Below, piece by piece: positions 6,032 to 12,789 of a stretch of DNA of 14,335 nucleotides. Below the pieces are notes generated by a model. It was not told where the DNA came from and did not search any database. It saw only the letters and a list, made by a program, of their open reading frames with translations. The position numbers and the translations under genes are program-made. Source of the stretch: a candidate division WWE3 bacterium (GTDB lineage Bacteria; Patescibacteriota; 4484-211; JAGQKX01); assembly GCA_020429905.1 (NCBI GenBank), contig JAGQKX010000003.1, positions 1 to 14,335 of the forward strand, read 5' to 3'. Within the stretch, counting starts at the first letter, position 1, and the number at the start of each line of letters is the position of its first letter.

Positions 6032-6037
6032 ATTATA
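6032..6037 (-). promoter_or_regulatory. -10 element of tRNA-Arg
   Basis: TATAAT on the minus strand lies 12 bases upstream of the tRNA 5' end, giving a short leader of about six bases. The -35 region at 17-bp spacing (TTCCCC) is poor. Confidence 0.5.
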
Positions 6038-6061
6038 TCAGGTTTATCCGTTAGGGGAAGG

Positions 6062-6637
6062 CTATTGTTCGTCTTCTTCGGTCGGTTGTTCTGTTGATTC
6101 GACTTCGTGGATCGGAAGGACTAGTTTTTTGATAAAGGTGATGAGGCGATGCTCCTTCTCTTCCTGATACGGTACGTTTTGTAATAACACATCTTCAATC
6201 TGTTCCTCATCTTCAGGCCGAATCACCAATTCAATCACATCCGGATGACCTTCGAACGTTCTCACCTTTAAAACATCTTTACCACCGATTTTTTCAAACC
6301 AAAAATGAGACAGATTATTATAATAGTATTCATCGTTGTCGATTTTTAACGAAGTATTGAGAATTTGATAGGTAACCCACTGCGGTTCATGTTTGTTAGC
6401 CGCATAGATTGTAAACGCGAGTGCGAAGTTGACCAACATTAATGTGTACTGCTTAAAAAGAACCAGTACGAATCCAAACGCGATTGAAGCAACAAAAAGT
6501 GTCACGAAGAAGTTATGTTCACGAGCATTGTGGACATGAGAGGGTCCTGTCCATTCGACCAATAATTCTGGTTTTTGGAATTTTCGTTCTTCCTTTGTTG
6601 AGGCTTTGTTGTCTGTTTGGTTTGTTTCTTCTTCCAT
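6062..6637 (-). CDS. Conserved two-TM membrane protein of unknown function
   Basis: A 191-residue protein. A charged N-terminus (1-38) contains VEWTGPSHVHNARE, followed by two closely spaced membrane helices (about 43-61 and 65-82). After NKHEPQWVTYQILNTSLKID comes a soluble strand-rich domain (90-155; YYYNNLSHFWFEKI, VLKVRTFEG, ELVIRPEDEEQIEDVLL), then a helix and an acidic, low-complexity tail. The layout (EWTAPS motif, TM hairpin, bPH-like domain with a Phe-Trp-Phe strand, acidic tail) matches a family common in Patescibacteria whose function I do not know. The soluble part should face the cytoplasm. The gene lies upstream of tRNA-Arg on the same strand and has no Shine-Dalgarno sequence. 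The stop is TAG. Confidence 0.75.
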   Translation of the reverse strand: MEEETNQTDNKASTKEERKFQKPELLVEWTGPSHVHNAREHNFFVTLFVASIAFGFVLVLFKQYTLMLVNFALAFTIYAANKHEPQWVTYQILNTSLKIDNDEYYYNNLSHFWFEKIGGKDVLKVRTFEGHPDVIELVIRPEDEEQIEDVLLQNVPYQEEKEHRLITFIKKLVLPIHEVESTEQPTEEDEQ

Positions 6638-6758
6638 AGAATAGCCAGAACCTATACATTAACTGTAATACACATAATCACCCAGCGCAATAGGAACCAG
6701 TTCTTTGTTGATATCATGAAATCCAGTGAAAAATTACTATAGAAGCTTTTTTTAATGA

Positions 6759-6778
6759 TGGCGGAGGAGGCGGGATTC
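6759..6778 (-). repeat. Duplicate of the tRNA-Ser(GCT) 3' end
   Basis: These 20 bases are identical to the tRNA-Ser 3' end at 6905-6924 (CCA, acceptor 3' half, part of the T arm), in the same orientation and 146 bp away. The identity stops there and no cloverleaf can be completed. It could be the far att repeat of a small decayed element or a decayed duplicate tRNA. Confidence 0.8.
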
Positions 6779-6865
6779 CCCTTCGGGCCTGGGCAAGTCG
6801 GTCGAAGACAACGCCTTGCCCTTCGAATCCTTCACACACAAAGCAGTTTGTGTGTTCCTTTCTAT
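6779..6865. other. Structured non-coding segment between the tRNA-Ser 3' end copies
   Basis: Two hairpins are visible: GGGCAAG/CTTGCCC with a 17-base loop near 6793-6823, and CACACAAA/TTTGTGTG near 6835-6854. TTCGAATCC near 6823-6831 resembles a T-loop but no tRNA closes around it. I see no convincing coding frame; predicted peptides here are readings of tRNA-like sequence. The remaining gap, 6638-6758, shows no gene and only AT-rich sequence. Confidence 0.45.
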
Positions 6866-6866
6866 C

Positions 6867-6903
6867 AAAAAAATAAACACCAGGTTAACTGGTGTTCTTT
6901 TTT
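6867..6903 (-). terminator. Bidirectional intrinsic terminator downstream of tRNA-Ser(GCT)
   Basis: AACACCAG (6876-6883) and CTGGTGTT (6889-6896) form a perfect 8-bp stem with a 5-base loop. On the minus strand it is followed by TATTTTTTT (6867-6875), fitting an end for tRNA-Ser transcripts. On the plus strand a T-run (6898-6903) follows as well. Confidence 0.8.
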
Positions 6904-6904
6904 C

Positions 6905-6993
6905 TGGCGGAGGAGGCGGGATTCGAACCCGCGGACGCTGGTATGCGTCACGGTTTAGCAAACCGCTCCTATAGGCCACTCAGGCACTCCTCC
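6905..6993 (-). tRNA. tRNA-Ser (anticodon GCT), CCA encoded
   Basis: On the complement the acceptor GGAGGAG pairs with CTCCTCC, followed by G and encoded CCA. The anticodon stem GCGGT/ACCGT frames loop TTGCTAA (GCT, reading AGC/AGT). The long variable arm GACGC/GCGTC is typical of serine tRNAs, and the T arm is GCGGG/CCCGC with TTCGAAT. A -10-like TATAAT lies at 7019-7024 upstream and a strong terminator follows. Its last 20 bases recur at 6759-6778. Confidence 0.96.
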
Positions 6994-7117
6994 CCAATCT
7001 TGTCGCGGGCTGGCCACTATTATACAACGACATATTCAATGTGGCTACGATATTCAATTGACAATAAGGTTTTCTATCGGTTGCCCGATCAGAATGGATA
7101 TGTTAAATATGATACAT

Positions 7118-7891
7118 ATGGACGAGCAGAAATCAGGGTCAACATTTACACTTAATACCCCTATGGCGATTATTATCGCGGGTGCGATTGTCGGTATTTC
7201 ACTCTATGCCAGCAACAACGCAGATAGAATCAATAGCCCGACTAACGGAGAACCCATCGCGGCCGGCGCTCAAATCACGAGTATTCCAGAACCCACTCCA
7301 GGACCGACTGAACTTTCTGTTGATGATGATCCCGTCATTGGAAATCCTGATGCCCCAGTCACCTTGATCGAGTTTAGTGATTACGAATGTCCTTACTGTA
7401 AAAGACACTTTCAACTAACCTACCCTCAGATTAAAGCCGATTATATCGATACCGGTAAGGTGAAAATGGTTTTCAGAGACTTACCACTCTCGTTCCATGA
7501 CCCACTCGCCACTGAAGAAGCCCAGGCTGCCAATTGTGCACGCGAGCAAGGTGGGGATGATGCATATTACAAAATGCATGACATCTTGTACGAAACAACC
7601 ACCTCTAATGGTAGCGGTATGACGATTGATCAGATGTACGATCTCGCTGCTCAGGTAGGACTTAACAAAGCCAAACTCAAAACCTGTGTTGAAGCTGACA
7701 CGTATATCGATGAAATTCAAAAAGATATTCGAGACGCAGCCACTGCCGGCGCCACGGCTACACCAACATTTTTTGTCGGCGTATCTGATCCAAGCGGAAC
7801 AATCATCGGTACCCCAATCATCGGCGCACAAGATTACAACACCTTTATTAAACCTGCCATCGACGCCGCGCTTGCCCAGGCTGGATCATAA
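7118..7891 (+). CDS. DsbA-like membrane-anchored thiol-disulfide oxidoreductase
   Basis: A 257-residue protein from the ATG at 7118. Residues 15-31 form a single membrane anchor (PMAIIIAGAIVGISLYA), and a Pro/Thr-rich linker of about 40 residues places the catalytic domain outside the cell. The thioredoxin fold starts at VTLIEFSDYECPYC with active-site Cys91-Pro-Tyr-Cys94. The helical insertion carries Cys140 and Cys190, a pair often found in this family, and the cis-proline loop is TATPTFF (Pro216). It probably forms or isomerises disulfides in exported proteins. I chose 7118 because the frame's first possible codon, TTG at 7058, adds 20 residues before the basic start/anchor pattern MDEQKSGS. 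An ATG at 7109 is nearly as good. No Shine-Dalgarno sequence is visible for either. Confidence 0.88.
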   Translation: MDEQKSGSTFTLNTPMAIIIAGAIVGISLYASNNADRINSPTNGEPIAAGAQITSIPEPTPGPTELSVDDDPVIGNPDAPVTLIEFSDYECPYCKRHFQLTYPQIKADYIDTGKVKMVFRDLPLSFHDPLATEEAQAANCAREQGGDDAYYKMHDILYETTTSNGSGMTIDQMYDLAAQVGLNKAKLKTCVEADTYIDEIQKDIRDAATAGATATPTFFVGVSDPSGTIIGTPIIGAQDYNTFIKPAIDAALAQAGS

Positions 7892-7941
7892 TCTCACTCA
7901 CCTAAGCTTCATACGTTATACTTTCGAAAGGATACTTGTAT

Positions 7942-8730
7942 ATGTTTATTGATACTCATTGTCATCTCTATGAAAAACGCCTAAGAAAAAATCTAGGAAA
8001 TATCCTGGAGCAATCAGCTCAGGCTGGTGTCATCACCTTCATTGTTCCTGCCATTGATCTCAAAACGATTGACCAAACATTAGAACTCAGTAAACAATAC
8101 AACAACGTTTACCCAGCCATTGGGATTCATCCTACAGAAATAAAAAGCGACACAATTGATCATGATCTGAATGTTTTAAAAACACACCTACAAGAAAACC
8201 CAAACGTTGTCGCCATTGGTGAAATTGGGCTGGATGCCACCTGTGTCGAGGATATCCCGATGCAAACTCAGATTGAGGTACTGACTAAACAAATTGATCT
8301 ATCTTTAATTCACCACCTCCCGACGATTATTCATAATCGCGGATGTACAGATGAACTGATTGATGGATTGAGCCAATATTCCAAATCTGACTTACAACAT
8401 AAAATGGTTTTTCACTGTTGTGAACCGAACAAAAAATTGCTCAATTTTGCTGTCCAGAATGAAATATTTATGGGTCTCGACGGAGATGTTACCTATGATC
8501 CAGAAAAAAGACAATTCGTCTCACAAATTCCACTGGAACTGCTTGTCCTTGAGACTGACGCTCCCTATCTTCTGCCAGAACCGCTGAGATCTGAGAAAAA
8601 ATATCCTAATACACCCGCAAATATTCCCATCTTTGCCCAATTAATCGCAGAAAAATATGCCAAACCTTTGGAAGAAATTGCTGCTTCCACTACTCAAAAT
8701 GCCCAAACACTTTTCCAATTACCTTCATGA
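7942..8730 (+). CDS. tatD: TatD family metal-dependent hydrolase (DNase)
   Basis: A 262-residue TIM-barrel metallohydrolase with every expected metal ligand: His6 and His8 (FIDTHCHL), Glu94 (AIGEIGLD), His131 (TIIHNRG), His158 (MVFHCCE) and Asp206 (LETDAPYLLPEP). Family members are Mg-dependent 3'-5' exonucleases active in DNA repair or cell-death-related degradation, and some are D-aminoacyl-tRNA or other deacylases; the substrate is not decided here. AAAGGA at 7927-7932 lies nine bases before the ATG at 7942 and favours it over the TTG at 7936. Length is normal. It follows the DsbA-like gene by 50 bases and overlaps the start of the glycosyltransferase gene, suggesting one operon. Confidence 0.93.
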   Translation: MFIDTHCHLYEKRLRKNLGNILEQSAQAGVITFIVPAIDLKTIDQTLELSKQYNNVYPAIGIHPTEIKSDTIDHDLNVLKTHLQENPNVVAIGEIGLDATCVEDIPMQTQIEVLTKQIDLSLIHHLPTIIHNRGCTDELIDGLSQYSKSDLQHKMVFHCCEPNKKLLNFAVQNEIFMGLDGDVTYDPEKRQFVSQIPLELLVLETDAPYLLPEPLRSEKKYPNTPANIPIFAQLIAEKYAKPLEEIAASTTQNAQTLFQLPS

Positions 8731-10210
8731 AAATAAAGTACTCATTGGTATCAGCTTTGGGATAAGCGTCGGTTTTATTCTGTTGTACAGTTTTATTTTT
8801 AGACATTGGGTGTATGACGATGCATTTATCACGTTTCGATATGCCCAAAATTTTATCCACGGAAACGGGATTGTGTATAACGTCGATGAACGAACGGAGG
8901 GATATACCTCTTTTCTATGGTTATTGGTTGTTTCGATCGGTGAATATATTGGACATCCGGTTATTTTTTCACAACTGATAGGCCTTATTTTCTCTATCAG
9001 TATTGTCTGTCTTATCTTGGTATTGCCCCTATTTATTCCCGAGATAAAAGCAAAAACAGCCGCCATAGCCGCGATTCTAACCACCCTTAATGGTGTTTTT
9101 AATCCTTGGCCAATGAGCGGGATCGAGACAACGTTCTTTACGCTTCTCCTACTTATCTCGGTAATTTTATTCGTCTACGCACACAATCGTTCAAGCAACT
9201 TGTTACTGGCAACAACCGGAATCGTTTTGGCACTTTTGAGCATGACCCGACCTGAAGGATTGTTGATTACTGGTATCGTCATATTTTTTGAATGTGTCAT
9301 CAGTCTAAAACAGAAAAATATAAAAACATTCATAGCCCTTGTTCTTCCATTTCTTATTCTCTTTGGAGTTTATTTTGGTTGGAGATATTCCTACTATGGC
9401 TATCTACTACCCAATACGTTTTATGCAAAAGTCGGAACTCGACTAAGTCAAATATCGCGCGGCTTGAATTATGCGTGCAGATTCAATTTTTACATCATTC
9501 CTTGGGTTTTGGTTATTGGTACGTGGTTAACAAAAAAACAAGATGCGTTACGAAACACACTATTTGTTCCGCTAGCCTTAGCAATCATCGTATTCTGGAG
9601 TTTATATGTCATCGCAGTCGGCGGAGATTATATGCTTTCGTTTAGATTTTTCGCTCCAATCATTCCATTGTTTGGACTAGTGACTGCGCATGCCCTTACC
9701 CAACTTTCACCAAAAAATGAAAAAATATTTGCGGTTCTTAACCTCATGCTGTTATTCCATTTCTTTATCTTCTGGTTCAATCCTGTATTCTCGATCAATC
9801 TGTACTACGACACCGTTGCAGCTGAAGGAAAAGAAGTGGGCCTTTGGATTAAAGAAAATACTCCTGAAGACACGGTCATTGCCGTAAATACTGCCGGAGC
9901 GACCGCATATTATTCAGAGCGGTATACCCTAGATATGCTTGGATTAAATGATACGTATCTGGCGCATCTGCCGCAAGAAAAAACCTGGAAAGGATCTGAT
10001 TTTGCCGGACACGAAATCGGCGACGGTGACTATGTCCTCTCTCGTCAACCTGACCTTATTATCTTTGATGCCGCTCGAGGATCAGCAGTACCGTATTTTA
10101 AAGGTGACATTGAACTATACGAAAATCCAGAGTTTCAGTCACTATATAACCTTAAGGAAATTGAATTACCCTCAGGAAAAATATTTACGGCGTATTGGAA
10201 GATTAAATAA
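8699..10210 (+). CDS. GT-C family membrane glycosyltransferase
   Basis: A 503-residue polytopic protein with about ten hydrophobic helices. The first extracytoplasmic loop has the GT-C signature YDDAFITFRYAQNFIHGNG, with catalytic-type Asp40-Asp41, followed by NVDERTEGYTSFLW. This resembles the AftB/ArnT-like group that moves sugars from polyprenyl-phosphate carriers to cell-surface glycans. The last 110 residues form an outward-facing soluble domain (GLWIKENTPEDTVIAVNTAGATAYYS). Donor and acceptor cannot be told. I chose the ATG at 8699, which overlaps tatD by 32 bases. The ATG at 8657 would give 14 further basic/leucine-rich residues and a longer overlap, and the ATG at the tatD stop is in another frame. 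The stop lies three bases from the 3' end of a convergent tRNA gene. Confidence 0.82.
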   Translation: MPKHFSNYLHENKVLIGISFGISVGFILLYSFIFRHWVYDDAFITFRYAQNFIHGNGIVYNVDERTEGYTSFLWLLVVSIGEYIGHPVIFSQLIGLIFSISIVCLILVLPLFIPEIKAKTAAIAAILTTLNGVFNPWPMSGIETTFFTLLLLISVILFVYAHNRSSNLLLATTGIVLALLSMTRPEGLLITGIVIFFECVISLKQKNIKTFIALVLPFLILFGVYFGWRYSYYGYLLPNTFYAKVGTRLSQISRGLNYACRFNFYIIPWVLVIGTWLTKKQDALRNTLFVPLALAIIVFWSLYVIAVGGDYMLSFRFFAPIIPLFGLVTAHALTQLSPKNEKIFAVLNLMLLFHFFIFWFNPVFSINLYYDTVAAEGKEVGLWIKENTPEDTVIAVNTAGATAYYSERYTLDMLGLNDTYLAHLPQEKTWKGSDFAGHEIGDGDYVLSRQPDLIIFDAARGSAVPYFKGDIELYENPEFQSLYNLKEIELPSGKIFTAYWKIK

Positions 10211-10213
10211 GAA

Positions 10214-10301
10214 TGGCGGAGAGGGTGGGATTCGAACCCACGAGGGTTATTCACCCACTGGTTTTCAAGACCAGCGCCTTAAACCGCTCGGCCACCTCTC
10301 C
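10214..10301 (-). tRNA. tRNA-Ser (anticodon TGA), CCA encoded
   Basis: On the complement the acceptor GGAGAGG pairs with CCTCTCC, followed by G and encoded CCA. The anticodon stem CTGGT/ACCAG frames CTTGAAA (TGA, reading UCA and wobble codons). The long variable arm GGGTGAATAACCC and T arm GTGGG/CCCAC with TTCGAAT are serine-type. It is convergent with the glycosyltransferase gene; I see no separate terminator. Confidence 0.96.
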
Positions 10302-10319
10302 ATGCATCAGTGCAGGCAT

Positions 10320-10348
10320 ATTTTACCTTAGTTCCAGGCAAAATCCAA
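10320..10348 (-). promoter_or_regulatory. Promoter of tRNA-Ser(TGA)
   Basis: TTGGAT (10343-10348) and TAAAAT (10320-10325) are separated by exactly 17 bases on the minus strand, 18 bases before the tRNA 5' end. The -35 box abuts the stop codon of the upstream thpR gene. Confidence 0.6.
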
Positions 10349-10349
10349 C

Positions 10350-10892
10350 CTAGCGCTTAGAAAGTTTCAAATGTTGCAATTGGGTATACGCGGGTCCGGC
10401 TCCAGTCAGTTCACTCTCATACAATCCAATTTCTCGAATCTCATAGCGCTTGTCAGGCATTACCACTTCTGAACTCAATATTTCAACAGCATCACTTCGA
10501 GTATGACTTTTTGAAAATCGTCCGAGCGTAATATGCGGACTATTGAATGATCCCCCCAATCGATCTGTTAACTGTTCTCCCAGCTGAGCAAGACCAGTAT
10601 CTTCATTCAAAAGAGTGACAACAATGACACGCGGTTCATCCATCCGTGGAAAAATTTCAAGTTTATTGATTCTGACAACAATTGAACTTTCTGGCATATC
10701 CAGTGTTGCAAGATCAAACTTTATTTTTTCTAAATCATCTTCTGTTTTTTCGCCTAAAAAACTTAGCGTAATATGCATGTTTTCTTTCGGCACCCAGCGA
10801 AGCTCTACATCAGCTTTCGCGAGCTGAGCTTGGATAGCAGTTAGATCTCTCACAAGTTCCGGGGGTAAAGTTGCGGCAATAAATAACCTCAT
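10350..10892 (-). CDS. thpR: RNA 2',3'-cyclic phosphodiesterase (2'-5' RNA ligase family)
   Basis: A 180-residue member of the 2H phosphoesterase superfamily. Both catalytic motifs are present: His40-Ile-Thr42 (HITLSFLGE) and His120-Ile-Thr122 (HITLGRF), about 80 residues apart as usual. Family members open 2',3'-cyclic phosphates on RNA ends and can join tRNA halves by 2'-5' linkage in vitro; the in vivo role is poorly known. I chose the ATG at 10892 because family proteins start MRLFIA. An in-frame GTG at 10907 would add five residues (VINRT). It follows comF by 54 bases on the same strand and precedes the tRNA-Ser promoter. Confidence 0.9.
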   Translation of the reverse strand: MRLFIAATLPPELVRDLTAIQAQLAKADVELRWVPKENMHITLSFLGEKTEDDLEKIKFDLATLDMPESSIVVRINKLEIFPRMDEPRVIVVTLLNEDTGLAQLGEQLTDRLGGSFNSPHITLGRFSKSHTRSDAVEILSSEVVMPDKRYEIREIGLYESELTGAGPAYTQLQHLKLSKR

Positions 10893-10946
10893 AGTACGGT
10901 TGATCACTCAGTGAAATGATCAAATTACGTTCTACTATACTATACT

Positions 10947-11630
10947 TCAATGACCACGAGCGAAAGTTAATCCAAAAACTTTCAACGCTCCAGCTTTTTT
11001 TAATACTTTGGCACATTCGCGAAGTGTGGCGCCCGTGGTCCAGATATCGTCTACAATGATCACGTCCGCGGATATATTTTTTGAGACTCCAAATGAATTC
11101 GTGAGGTTTTTTCTTCGTTCTTGCTTAGAGAGTTTTTTCTGCTGCCGGGTTGGGTATATTTTTTCTAGCACATCGGTTTGCACGGGACATTCAAGATACA
11201 TACTCGCGATATGCGCTATGTTTTCGGCCGGATTATAATTTCGCAGCCTAGTGTCAAGCCAAAAGAGCGGTACCGGAACTAACATTTTTTCTGCGCCGAT
11301 TGTCCAATCAAAAAGTTCAGCATCTCCCAAAAGATACAATTGCATGATTTTTTCGATCGGTAGTTCCAATTTTCTTACATTTCTGCGTTTATAAAATTCC
11401 ACCACATCTTTGACGACTCCATCATAGGTAGTGAGGCTGAGGTGACCATCGAGCGAATACTTTTTTTGACAGTCAAAATGAGTAATGCCATGATAGGCGG
11501 GTTTTTCACAGACCGGATAGTACTGCACTTCGGAAAAGGGTATTTTTTGAAAACAGTTAAAACAAAGATATTGGGCATCAAACTTGCCACATGAAACACA
11601 TCGCTGAGGAAATAATAATTTTCGAAACAC
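10947..11630 (-). CDS. comF: ComF family phosphoribosyltransferase-like protein
   Basis: A 227-residue protein. The N-terminus has a four-cysteine zinc finger, Cys11-x2-Cys14 and Cys23-x2-Cys26 (CVSCGKFDAQYLCFNC), with extra Cys41 and Cys54. The type I phosphoribosyltransferase fold ends in the PRPP loop VDDIWTTGAT (193-202). Between them are RLRNYNPAENIA and TRQQKKLSKQERRKNL, both ComFC hallmarks. ComFC acts in DNA uptake during natural transformation in other bacteria, probably inside the cell with ComFA. No other competence gene is visible here, so the name reflects family only. The start is GTG at 11630; an in-frame TAA just upstream rules out a longer form. No Shine-Dalgarno sequence is seen. 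Confidence 0.9.
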   Translation of the reverse strand: MFRKLLFPQRCVSCGKFDAQYLCFNCFQKIPFSEVQYYPVCEKPAYHGITHFDCQKKYSLDGHLSLTTYDGVVKDVVEFYKRRNVRKLELPIEKIMQLYLLGDAELFDWTIGAEKMLVPVPLFWLDTRLRNYNPAENIAHIASMYLECPVQTDVLEKIYPTRQQKKLSKQERRKNLTNSFGVSKNISADVIIVDDIWTTGATLRECAKVLKKAGALKVFGLTFARGH

Positions 11631-11665
11631 TTATTTGGGGCACGTTCATTCTAAAACCGATGTAA

Positions 11666-11767
11666 TTACCGAGGCGTGACGTGGATTTGTTGGGTAACAA
11701 TCTCCAGATCCATATTATATTCGAATAGAGCAAGTACGTCTTCAATTTTTTTCCTATTGGCTGTCAT
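11666..11767 (-). CDS. Possible 33-aa small ORF upstream of comF
   Basis: ATG at 11767 to TAA at 11666 encodes a 33-residue peptide starting MTANRKKIEDVLALFEYNMD and continuing LEIVTQQIHVTPR. Composition is protein-like (amphipathic helix, then a strand). On the minus strand TACAAT lies six bases before the ATG, which could give an almost leaderless mRNA, but no good -35 is present. It ends 35 bases before comF. It may be a real small gene, a leader peptide or the remnant of a longer gene. I do not recognise it. Confidence 0.3.
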   Translation of the reverse strand: MTANRKKIEDVLALFEYNMDLEIVTQQIHVTPR

Positions 11768-11804
11768 GAAATTATTGTATCATTGGAGGATTTTCTGCCC
11801 CATA

Positions 11805-11834
11805 AAACAAAAAACCCCGAGCCGAAGCTCAGGG
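11805..11834 (-). terminator. Intrinsic terminator of ssrA
   Basis: On the minus strand CCCTGAGC and GCTCGGGG close an 8-bp stem (one G-T pair) over the stable tetraloop TTCG, followed by TTTTTTGTT. It starts six bases after the CCA end of tmRNA. A strong, classic terminator. Confidence 0.92.
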
Positions 11835-11839
11835 ACTTT

Positions 11840-12235
11840 TGGTGGAGATGGCGGGAGTTGCACCCGCGTCCAGTAAACTAACCTAACATCTAGATATACA
11901 AGCTTTTCTAGCAATAAAAGCTAGAGATAAATACGTGATAAAAACACGGACTGAAAATACCCAAGTAAATTCCGTCAGTCAACAAAATTTACGGGTCCTC
12001 GTCAAGTATGGCACCCGCTTTGTATCTACGAGGAAAGACCCAAGCGGATGTCACACAAATCTTATGCAACAACTCCGAGAATCATAGGATTCGGAGAAAA
12101 TTGGAAGGTCTGTGCGATGGCATTTTTAATTTTGCCAGTTATAAGTTGTAGCTTTTTTTCCGATAAATCGGACAAGTAGCTGTTCTTGGCTTGCCAGATG
12201 GTAAAGTACATTACTGTCGAATCTGGTACATCCCC
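11840..12235 (-). ncRNA. ssrA: Transfer-messenger RNA (tmRNA)
   Basis: A one-piece tmRNA of 396 nt. The ends form the tRNA-like domain: 5' GGGGATG pairs with CATCTCC followed by A-CCA, the T arm is GCGGG-TGCAACT-CCCGC, and ATTCGACAG near the 5' end matches the conserved tmRNA D-arm region. Helix P2 is supported by CAGTAA/TTTACTG and CATCT/AGATG. The tag frame ends SPNPMILGVVA then TAA at 12062-12064, a hydrophobic tail of the kind read by proteases. The resume codon is unclear: GGC at 12136, or the following GCC or GCA codons in the same frame, giving 17-24 residues. A strong hairpin (CTCCGAATC/GATTCTCGGAG) overlaps the tag's 3' half. It tags and releases stalled ribosomes together with SmpB. 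Confidence 0.95.
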
Positions 12236-12252
12236 AAATTACGATCTGATGC

Positions 12253-12281
12253 ATTATAGTATATTTAATATATTAAATCAA
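12253..12281 (-). promoter_or_regulatory. Promoter of ssrA
   Basis: TTGATT (12276-12281) and a perfect TATAAT (12253-12258) are 17 bases apart on the minus strand. Transcription would start about 11-12 bases before the mature tmRNA 5' end, leaving a short leader for RNase P. A 14-bp perfect palindrome, TTTAATATATTAAA (12264-12277), fills most of the spacer. No clear smpB terminator lies at 12282-12340, so read-through from smpB may also contribute. Confidence 0.75.
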
Positions 12282-12340
12282 GTCAAAGGGTGGTTCTGAA
12301 CAAAAATTGTGATCAACTCGGTTGAGTGTAAAAAGAGGCG

Positions 12341-12787
12341 TTAATACCCCGTTCCTTTTAATTCTTGTTTGAGTTTTTGCTCTTGGGTTTTCTTCTTCAT
12401 GGCTAATTTTTGCTCAAAATGCTTTTTACCTTTTGCTGTAGCTATTTCTAACTTGATTAAATTACGCGTAGTATAGAGTCGAACCGGTACAATCGTCACT
12501 CCTTTTGCCTTAATTAATAACTGTAGTTTGGCGATTTCATTTCTATGCAGTAAAAGTCGTCGCATACGACTTGGATCATAGTCACTTTCTCCCCGTGTGA
12601 CAGGAGTTATAAGCCCATTAATCCAGTAAAATTCGTTACCGATTGGCTTAACATAGCTTCCTTTAAAGTCGATATTTCCGCTTTTGATGGCTTTTACTTC
12701 CCACCCATACAGCTCAAGCCCAGCCTCATATTTTTCGAGCAGGGAATATTTGAATTTTGCGTCTTTATTAACACGAAGTGTCGGCAT
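12341..12787 (-). CDS. smpB: SsrA-binding protein SmpB
   Basis: A 148-residue SmpB. The OB-fold barrel holds the family landmarks: NKDAKFKYSLLEKYEAGLEL, the GWEVKAIKSG segment, GSYVKPIGNEFYWING and RMRRLLLHRNEIAKL, then GVTIVPVRLYTTRNLIKLEIATAKGKK. The C-terminal KKKTQEQKLKQELKG tail is basic and helical, as needed to enter the ribosome's mRNA channel. The protein binds the tRNA-like domain of tmRNA and delivers it to stalled ribosomes with EF-Tu. The start ATG is two bases after the stop of the upstream gene, indicating an operon. The cognate ssrA gene follows at 105 bp. No Shine-Dalgarno sequence is visible. Confidence 0.97.
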   Translation of the reverse strand: MPTLRVNKDAKFKYSLLEKYEAGLELYGWEVKAIKSGNIDFKGSYVKPIGNEFYWINGLITPVTRGESDYDPSRMRRLLLHRNEIAKLQLLIKAKGVTIVPVRLYTTRNLIKLEIATAKGKKHFEQKLAMKKKTQEQKLKQELKGTGY

Positions 12788-12789
12788 GA

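Noticed and set aside
7058..7063. TTGACA as -35 of the DsbA-like gene
   Set aside because: No -10-like sequence lies at 16-18 bases downstream, so it is not supported as a promoter.
6755..7155. Short frames on both strands over the tRNA-Ser region, with peptides such as AEEAGFEPADAG
   Set aside because: They are translations of tRNA-Ser and its partial copy, a known source of false genes; no ribosome site or conserved domain.
9948..10331. 127-aa frame with a tail reading GGEGGIRTHEGYSPTGFQ
   Set aside because: It is a shadow of the glycosyltransferase gene running into the tRNA-Ser(TGA) complement, giving a typical tRNA-derived peptide.
12288..12330. Terminator between smpB and ssrA
   Set aside because: Only a 5-bp stem (TCAAC/GTTGA) before a broken T-run is present; too weak to call.
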